Of a stretch of DNA of 64,000 nucleotides, positions 56,543-64,000 are shown in pieces. The translations under genes and the position numbers were made by a program. The stretch is from Phragmites australis (lineage: Eukaryota; Streptophyta; Magnoliopsida; Poales; Poaceae), in assembly GCF_958298935.1 (NCBI RefSeq), contig NC_084923.1:35990501-36054500 (forward strand), read 5' to 3'. Numbering within the stretch: the first letter of the stretch is position 1; every line of letters begins with the position of its first letter. The notes under the pieces are model-generated. The model saw only the letters and a list, made by a program, of their open reading frames with translations. It was not told the origin of the DNA and made no database searches.

Positions 56543-59500
56543 TCATAGAGATAATCGATTGCCATCCAATGTCATGAACTCATCAGCATACATATAGGAT
56601 ACTCGTTTTCTCTCGTTGCCTTGCAGAGAATCCATTCTGGAGTCCAAAACTGCCAACTGAGAGAAAACCCAGTTAGGGCTGTTCCTCCCATCAACCCACA
56701 ACGCTTCACCAGTGTGCTTATGTTTAAAGTCTGGATACCTCAGGTTCTTCTGTTGATATGAATAAATGGGGGTATTAAATTCATAAATCAAATGTATTTA
56801 ACATTATCAAACAAATGTCCAGAACACATATCTTCAAAACAAAATGTAGGATATATGAGCTATTGAAGCAAATAAACAAATACATGAATAAGAAACGTAA
56901 CGAACTTCAATGATGAATCTTCTGGGGAAGAGGAAAGAAAGAAAGAGCGGAATTTCACAACTTAACACAATGTGGGTGAACCTAACAACTTGATCCTTTT
57001 GTCATTTATTATGAGTCAAAGTAAAAGAAAGTAGCTTCTATTGGAGATGCTCCAGTTATAAATATAGACCAACCTACTCTTTGTCACATTACAATGTTTC
57101 ATAATACGGAGGGCAAAAGGTATAATACATGGAGACATATCTAGTGTAAACCAAAAGGAGAGCACAATTCACTTCAATTTGGGCAACAAATCAAAGCAAA
57201 ATGTTAAAAAAAAAACATGAGAATATCACTTATTTTAGTCTACCTCCAAATAAAATTTCAAGCACAAACTCAATCTATATCAGGAGGGGAGAAAAAAAGA
57301 AACTCCTGGAAACCTAACTATAGCTTTAAAGTATAAAGTGAAAATAAAAGATTGAGACAGCAAACTTCTCTTTTTTTTTGTTGGTTCCTCTCCTACACTT
57401 TCTGTTTGACCATGGAGTTTTAAAGCGCACAGCATTCTACTATATCCTAAATCTCTGTTTGACCTTTTCTGTTGAATTGATGGCCCGACACAAAGTGGAA
57501 AGTGGTTGCATGATTGCATATAGCTATTACTATTAGTTTATATAAGATATGTCCCACTGTACATAACAATATATAAGTACTCATTTCTTTGCAACAAGTT
57601 CAAAATTCAATCTATAAAGCAAAAAACCAAATGGTAAGTACACAAAACAAATCACATGAGGTTTGTTATTTGTATTAGACTTGTTTATTGATTCAGGACG
57701 ACTGCTATTCTCAACTCTGCATGGGCATATATCACTAGGCTTAAACCACTAAAATTCAATTGCATGACTCAAGCAGCGGTACAAGCACTATACTAATGTT
57801 GATTAAGTTGTGATTTCTAAATTTTATTTTCGCTATTCTAGTTAAATCAGAAAATTTGGTGCAGTCCTTTTCTTTGAGGAAATTTAAAAAATACAAGTTC
57901 TTTGGCATATGTATAAAAAAACTACACATTTAAGCAAGTGTATAAAAAACTACACATTTAGTGACACATTGAAGCAAAAAACCATACAGTTAAGTGAATG
58001 TATTAAAATACCACACATTTAGCTGAACATGACATCAGAAAACTACACATTTAGAGTTCGATTCACCGATTTAAATGTTTAGCTTTTTGAAACATAGCAG
58101 TAGTTTTTTTATAATGAGCACTGTGAAATGTATAGTTATTTTATACACTGGCTTAAATGTGTAGTTTTCTGAAAATATGTGCCACTAAATGTGTTGTTTT
58201 TTTATACACCCACCTAAATGAGTAGTTTTTTTATATATGTGCCAAAAAAATTGTATTTTTTAAAATTTCTCTCCCTTTTTTTAAGAAATGAAGATTTGGT
58301 GTGTTCTCTTCTGGTTGAAGTGGTTAATACAATGAAATAAGGGTATATCTGGTTCAGAAATCAGAAGACAGCTCCAGCATACAAAATGCGGAACGCTGCT
58401 AGTACACTAGTCTCAAATTTTGAAGTAAGAAGAGCAAAACATCAGCACTAACCCACCAGGGAAAAAAGAAGAAACAGTTCTTATTTTATTTTTTCTTTCC
58501 TAACCGAATTTGGCTGTTTATCTTATCTGTTTTTAATGTTCAACCAAACTCCACTGACTGTTAATATATGAACTTCTTTCGAGTGGTTTTAGACTTTTAC
58601 GTGCTCTCCCAGTTCTGCACTCAAGTTGTATTTTCTATTTGACAATTTGACATATGCTCCAAAAACAAAAAGATTAAGAGGTTTTACATACAAGACAAAC
58701 TGTTATCATATAAAATAATAAATGATAATCAAACAAGGTAAATAAGACATCTAACCTTATTTGTCCTGTTATCCCACCAGTCAAGAGGATTAGCAAAGAA
58801 GGCTTGCCACAGCTCTTCAGATGATCGAAGGGACGAACTGATATTGCCCTTATTTTTATCCTCAGCTGAACTCAAGGTAGAATCAAAATAGCCTCCACGC
58901 CTTCCATCTTTTATTCAACAAAGAAAGAGTCAATTTTTACTTTTTATGTATTCTTATTACATCAATAAACAGCAACCTAGCACCAAGTTATGTCCATCAT
59001 TGGCTGTCTCTTACGACAACACATACATGATACAGTGAAACAAGTAAGTTTGACATCAAATGCATAATACAACAATTCATAAATTAAAGAAAGTCATCTG
59101 CGATCAGGGAATCCCAAAATGACTATTTATGTCACAGAAGGTCATCAGGAAATTATATATTAAAACTCTGTAGACAAACACTTTCAAGAAGCATGCTGCC
59201 TAACAGATATTGATATATTAAATGGAGGGACATATCATAAGAGAAATTTACTTCTACATCTATGTAAATGAGGAGGCATAGTGGCAATGTTAACAGCAAA
59301 TGAAATTATATATTACAAGAAAAATTGTGGCCGTGATATTAAAAAAACACTTTGGTGCATTTTGAAATTATAACTTTACATGCAATAAACCAAAAGCCAA
59401 GCTTCAGAAGGGTTGCATGTTGAGGACTGCTGGAGTGAACACAAAGTGAAATGTGTAAACAACTACTTTACTAATGTTTATTAAAAGTGGAATATGTCGC

Positions 59501-61187
59501 CACAGACAAATAGATAAGGATCTCACAGGAATATGAGCAGACGAGAACGGAAAAGGCAGCAAACTTACGATTCAAACGGAAGGTGTCACAGCCTAACTGA
59601 GATCCATACCTGGGGCATCTTGGCTTGCCTCTGGTTCTATAATCGAACTGGCTGGATGGACTCAATGAAATTCAACTGTTGAACCACAAAACCTGAGAGA
59701 GATAGAGAGATGATATCCATCAATCTATCATAATCACAGAAATGAGGGATAATGGAAATAGCATGTAAAGCAATCATGGTAATCAAAATGAAAATATTAG
59801 CGAAGATGATACTTGTAATAAATTTGCTGCTTCTAAGGCCCCTCATCAACAGTATCTGATACGAGCCGTCCAGAAACAAATATCCAGTCACCCTTCTTCA
59901 CATGCTCAGAGGCCACAACAGACAGGTCATCCCAAAATGCTAGAGTTACCCTCTAGTACAATCTCCCCATTAAACACTTACAACAATTACTATTAAGAAT
60001 GTATTTATCAATGATCTCAACCATTATTCATCATCTTTTACTCTGAAAGGACGTAAAAATTAGTATTACATAGCTGCATAGCAAGAAACATTTATATCAG
60101 CAATTCTTGCAGTCATGCTTGGGCCTAGCTCTTAACTTTTTGGGGGGGTTAGCAAACTAATATATTCAGAAATCAAATGAGGCATGGTTATTCCTCCATA
60201 GAGAGCCCAGTAAAGTAACTCAGTTTAATGCTTGATCCGTTAACCATGCATACAGTAAGTGTTCCCAAATCAAAACTCATTGTTAGTCTTGGTCATCACA
60301 GTACATCAGAAATTGGTTATTGAATCTTGTCAAGTTGTATAAAATTATTATAGCTAGCTAACACAACCTACGGGAAATAATTACTAATTATCACATCTTA
60401 TGCTTAAATCTTCGCTGCTCAAAATAAACTCCATATTTAACTAAGGCATATCACTCAGTTGCAACAAGAAGTTTGTTCTGCAATTTCATTAGCGCTTTCT
60501 GACTTCACCATATAGGTAGCAAAACACTTTGCTACACTGTCCGCAAACAAAACTTCCTCTCATGATATCAATAATCACCTAGCTACAATCTAACAATAAA
60601 CAAACTATGCCCAGAAAAAAAAGCAAAAATAAAGTTGCAGCGCTCTACAAATTGCCGAGCGCCTTGCCCCGGCGTCCAATAACCATCACGCTACGGCAAA
60701 GAGCTACATTGACACGCACGGTCGAACAGTTGTTTGCACCCAACAGTAGGGGAAGAAATAGATGACTGAGAAATGGGACGACTTTAACATGGGGCAGTAC
60801 TAATTAACATTACCAAGTGGTATCGGTGGCCGACTTCGAGACGGCGATGCGGCCCCTCGCGACGGCGGCGCCGCTGGGAAGCTGCCGCAGCTCGACGTCC
60901 GTGCCCACAGTCCCGATCAGCCGCACCGAGTTGCACAGATCCCTGCTCCACGGGACCTCGCCCGGCCGCGGCGTTGTCGTCGTCGGCGCCGCAGTCCCCG
61001 GCCGCGGCGCGGCGGCCTCGCCGTACTGTGCGGAGCACCGGAGGCGGCGCCCTGGTGGCAGCAGCGGCGGAGGGAGGAGGAGGGAAGACCGGAGGCACAG
61101 GCGGCGGAGGCGGATGCCGGGAATGGGGTCGAGACTAGGGTTCAGGGTTTTGGGCGCGGACGCGGAGGCGACGGTGAGGATAGCCAT
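56543..61187 (-). CDS. OSB organellar ssDNA-binding protein gene, damaged
   Basis: Likely exons: 61,187-60,814, 59,950-59,813, 59,692-59,610, 58,907-58,756 and 56,749-56,543, all with GT-AG introns. Exon 1 has a Ser/Arg/Pro-rich organelle transit-type start and the beginning of the SSB fold (CNSVRLIGTVGTDVELRQL). Exon 2 continues (FWDDLSVVASEHVKKGDWIF, GRLVSDTVDEGP). Exon 3 carries VVQQLNFIESIQPVRL, and exons 4-5 the OSB-specific PDF motif (LWQAFFANPLDWWDNR; NLRYPDFKHKHTGEALW; SQLAVLDSRM). OSB proteins bind single-stranded organelle DNA and restrain recombination. In exon 2 a TAG follows DEGP, and exon 3 needs two compensating frame changes (acceptor side and after QPVRL), so a full protein cannot be read. 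It could be a pseudogene, mis-spliced or contain sequence errors. Confidence 0.8.
57877..58272. repeat. Foldback repeat in OSB intron 4
   Basis: The left arm (GAGGAAATTTAAAAAATACA, then several AAAACTACACATTTA units) is matched in reverse complement by the right arm (TAAATGAGTAGTTTTTTTAT units, then TTGTATTTTTTAAAATTTC). Arms of about 190 bp fold on each other with little spacer near 58,075. Non-coding MITE-like element. Confidence 0.8.
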
Positions 61188-61554
61188 GATATCTTCCGTC
61201 TCTCGCCTTCTCGTGAGTTTATTTCGGTGGCGTGGGCCCCCCTTTGCTCACTGCGAGTGGCCCCGGGACGTAGGGCAGCGGTGGCTGACACTGGGACCCA
61301 CACGTCGCTGCGGTGGCTGCCGTACAGACCCAATACCTTCTTTTCTCGTTCCCGCTGCCCAGGGCGGACTTAGGAATCTCTAATGTATATAACCTAACCC
61401 GTTCTAAAGTTATAAGATGGGTTCATATTGATTTGATTTTTCTTGTTGCCATATGTTTAACGCTTGTAATCCCCGGCGATTCTAAAAGCATAGGACCCAT
61501 TAATCAGAAAAATGAGAGCAAGTTTCATTATAAATCATATATTAGTGCATTTGA
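61188..61554. other. 5' flank of the OSB gene
   Basis: GC-rich sequence directly upstream (on the minus strand) of the OSB ATG, presumably leader and promoter. No TATA box is evident. The frame on the plus strand here is a shadow of exon 1. Confidence 0.5.
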
Positions 61555-61816
61555 GGGGCTATTTGGTTTTGCCTTTAAAAAGTAAAGCTAAAATTTGATC
61601 ATGTCTAGAAAATTTGATTTCTGTTTGGTTCAGGACTAAAAATTTGGTTATAGTAAAGCTAGGTAAGATTCTTTATCGTCCTGATTTTTAACTAGCCAAA
61701 ATTTTAGTGTGGACTCAAACTAAACACTACTCGATATGGCTAAATTTTGGTATGACTTCAGTTTTGACATGGCCAAATTTTAGCTTTCCTTCCTGAGGCT
61801 AGAATCAAATAGCCCC
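61555..61816. mobile_element. MITE with GGGGCTATTTG ends, 262 bp
   Basis: Starts GGGGCTATTTGGTTTTGCC and ends GGCTAGAATCAAATAGCCCC, an inverted repeat of about 20 bp. The interior carries repeated AAATTTTAG / CTAAAATTT motifs. A TGCATTT direct repeat lies a few bases outside each end (61,546 and 61,821) and may be the target duplication. Confidence 0.75.
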
Positions 61817-62955
61817 TGGATGCATTTTAAACCATATTTAATAATATGTGTTACTTTGAATCATATATTTTACGTTAATATTTTAGTTTGCATCGTGTCT
61901 AAGCATTTGAGTGGTGACTTATTTTCAGCTCAAGCTTTCTTTCTCTCGTTCATTCTTTATTGTATACTTCTCATTTGGCCTCAAGTTATTAGAGTCAATT
62001 CTCCATATAAGGCCTCCATAGTCAATGTGGCATCACTCTTAGACTTCATCATCTATTTATATTCCTTGTAGACACCACAACCTCAAGTTTCCGCATGCAG
62101 CCGCTCCTCTCCAGCCATGTCTACCTTGTTGTCGTTTCTCCACAAGTCACCACTTGCACCGCCACACCATCCCGCCCATGTCTATTTCACCATCGTCCCG
62201 ACGCCTATCTCAGCAATGCTAATGAACAAGTAATCAGAAGGTCAAATTACATACAAGATGTTGGCTTTTTGGATGATCAGTGGTGCCATAAACTTGATAT
62301 CATCCTATGCAATATGAAGATGCGACTTTAGCAACTTGAGGCCAAAGTGGAAGCAGACAATGAAGAATGAAACTAAGAAGAAGAAAGCTTGGTTTGAAAA
62401 CAACAGTCCACTCTCCTAAATGAATACATAAAGTTTAGATGAATAAAACTACTCGTCACGTGAGCATGGTCAAAGGTTGAATCTTTAAACATGGTGCAAA
62501 TTAAAACATTAGCATCAAATATGGTTCAAAGTGGAGGTTTCTTATTAAAGGAGGTTCAAAGTGCAACAAATATACTAATACATGATCCAAAGGAAAATTT
62601 ACTCAAAAAATCATCCATTCCTAACCTCCTCTATCCCCTTCGCGTGAAATCCACTTCCACTACCCATGTCCTTCCGCTGTCGAGCACGAAGCGATTGCTG
62701 CTCGCAGCTCCAATCGACCATTTCCCCTCTGGCATCCCACTGCTATACTTCCGCCGCCACCAGCCTTCCATGCGAGCATGCATCAACCCCCTTGTCACCG
62801 ACGGTTCCCCTCTCACAGCCACTATCGCTGATGAAGCTCATGGATTCGGCGACCTCTGCTTCAAACACCACTAGATCTGGCGACCGCTACTTCGAGCATC
62901 ACTGGATCCAGTGACGTTCAGTGGCTTGGGGTGTCTGCTCACTTGACGGCACCAT
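61817..62955. other. Intergenic sequence without a recognised gene
   Basis: Open frames at 61,820, 62,095 and 62,491 carry no recognisable domain. 62,640-62,900 is C-rich and reads like decayed coding DNA on either strand. Confidence 0.45.
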
Positions 62956-62959
62956 CCAG

Positions 62960-63650
62960 ATGTGTAGATCTTCTTCATATATGTCATCATGGTGCAACTC
63001 ATAGGAGTCTCTCATCCTCAACTATCATATTATGTAGAATAATACATACATACATACATACATACATAATATCTAAAAGGTCTTGCTTTTGCCAAAGTCA
63101 TGTTGGTTCGTATAATGACCAACATTTCTGCAAAACCCTAAAAGTACATTTGACATCTTTTCTTGATGCTGAGCATACAATCTATCCTTCTACTATAGGT
63201 ATAAGAATTGTTTTGGCAAATGTTGCCCACTCAGGATAAATTTCATCATCTAAGTAGTATCCCATATTATATTCTAACCTATTAACAGTAAATGTAACTT
63301 CTAGAGTTCTTCCTTGTAGCACCTGTGTGAACAATGGTGACTAGTTTAACACATTGAGATCATTGTTTGAACTAGCGACACCAAAAACAGGCATGCCAAA
63401 TTCAGCGGTCATAGGAGGCAACCTCTTTGAGAATGATAGTGGGTACTCCATAGTCACCACATGTAAATTGCCCCTTCTATGCAACTGTATAATTTCCCCA
63501 TTGCCAATGCATACAATCAAGACTTCCCAACATCACAGGGAATCTATGTGCCTTTCCAAGTTGAAGCATGAGTTACATATCCTCATCGATAGGTTTTCTA
63601 AGATATTGTTGACCAAATATGTGTCTCACAATCTATGATTTATAATGGCT
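62960..63650 (-). pseudogene. PIF/Harbinger transposase (HARBI1/ALP1-like), broken
   Basis: Minus-strand blocks in order: VMLGSLDCMHWQWGN (about 63,520; first catalytic Asp), KGQFTCGDYGVPTIILKEVA, IWHACF, SNNDLNVLN (second Asp, near 63,350), SPLFTQVLQGRTLEVTFTV, LEYNMGYYLDDEIYPEWATF, KDVKCTFRVLQ (near 63,140). This is the plant DDE endonuclease-type transposase of PIF/Harbinger elements. The catalytic Glu expected in the ERAFGVLQ motif is Lys. Stops and frameshifts interrupt it repeatedly. It would have cut and integrated DNA at TWA sites, and may be a relic of the source family of Tourist MITEs. Confidence 0.85.
63044..63068. repeat. (CATA)n microsatellite
   Basis: Six units of CATA in a row, inside the Harbinger transposase remnant. 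Confidence 0.9.
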
Positions 63651-64000
63651 CATCCTCGCTCTTGCTCCCGCTCCCACACCTCTATCACCCCACCAGCTCC
63701 CTCTGCCCTCCTCTATCGCCCTTGCCATGGCCTTTGCCTCTAGAGTAGTGACTGCGCGAAACTGTAGATGGGGAACCGACCACCAATGATGATTGATGAC
63801 CGAGACTTTGCTCCTGGAAGGAAGTCCTTTCTCGCTTTGGATCTACAGTACACCATCCCTCTTCTTTCACTAATGGATGTTTCTTCATGCTTGTGGTTTT
63901 TAGAATATACACCTTTTGGCTCACGTGCTCTGTAGTGAGTTGGGCTCTGCACTTGGTTCTGGGTAGTTCCTGCGCGGGGTTTCACGTCCACTATGAGTTA
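63651..64000. other. Window edge, unrecognised
   Basis: Probably the upstream part of the Harbinger remnant or adjacent intergenic sequence. Minus-strand frames (63,924-63,685; 63,991-63,740) show no recognisable domain. Confidence 0.3.

Noticed and set aside
60817..61383. Plus-strand 188-codon frame over OSB exon 1
   Set aside because: Shadow of a GC-rich exon; no domain, and the minus strand reads a clear SSB-type start.
1..64000. CRISPR arrays, rRNA, tRNA, bacterial operons
   Set aside because: The tandem repeats seen are transposon subterminal arrays or microsatellites, no tRNA cloverleaf was recognised by eye, and the sequence is a plant nuclear region. A tRNAscan run would settle the tRNA point.

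Overview
This is a stretch of a grass (Poaceae) nuclear genome, probably a panicoid-type cereal or its relative. The evidence is the mixture of grass-type SIRE-like Copia, CACTA, LINE and Pack-MULE sequences, together with two ordinary plant genes that have canonical GT-AG introns. The species cannot be named from the sequence. Nothing prokaryotic is present: no operons, CRISPR arrays or ribosome binding sites.

Layout. About 0.7-4.6 kb is a degenerate L1-type LINE (+). About 4.6-14.6 kb is repeat-derived, gene-poor sequence: an LTR-like block near 5.2-6.5 kb, a PF04195 'gypsy-type transposon' gag-like pseudogene at 11.1-12.3 kb, and the right end of a CACTA element at 12.82 kb. From 14.66 to about 38.8 kb runs one interrupted CACTA element. 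Its transposase pseudogene (15.5-18.8 kb) and second-gene/Ulp1 pseudogene (35.8-38.8 kb) are separated by a ~3.25-kb LTR (21,634-35,606, TSD ATTTT). That LTR is itself split by a 10.7-kb minus-strand SIRE-like Copia element (23,135-33,850, TSD CTCTT). A second CACTA element, complete from end to end, lies at 39.63-48.19 kb. It is followed by a second copy of the ~3-kb solo LTR (48,257-51,142) and by a Pack-MULE-like element (~51.16-52.50 kb) that carries chimeric fragments of a polyamine-transporter gene and a SAUR gene.

The host genes lie at the right. An intact three-exon Aux/IAA auxin repressor gene (53,990-54,810, +) has its TATA box. A five-exon OSB-type organellar single-stranded-DNA-binding protein gene (61,187-56,543, -) has a stop codon and frameshifts near exons 2-3 and a foldback repeat in intron 4. 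Tourist-type and other MITEs and a minus-strand PIF/Harbinger transposase pseudogene (~63.0-63.65 kb) fill the rest.

How it fits together. The transposon genes are mostly dead, and the lesions hit catalytic residues: LINE RT YADD is YANN, Copia RT YVDD is YVDG, one CACTA Ulp1 lost its His and the other its Cys, and the Harbinger transposase lost its Glu. The features most worth a second look are the telescoped insertion with two perfect TSD pairs, the Copia extra ORF in the env position with a splice-acceptor-like site just before its ATG, the shared arrangement of the two CACTA elements (a repeat array inside the element, in front of the second gene's promoter), and the chimeric Pack-MULE.
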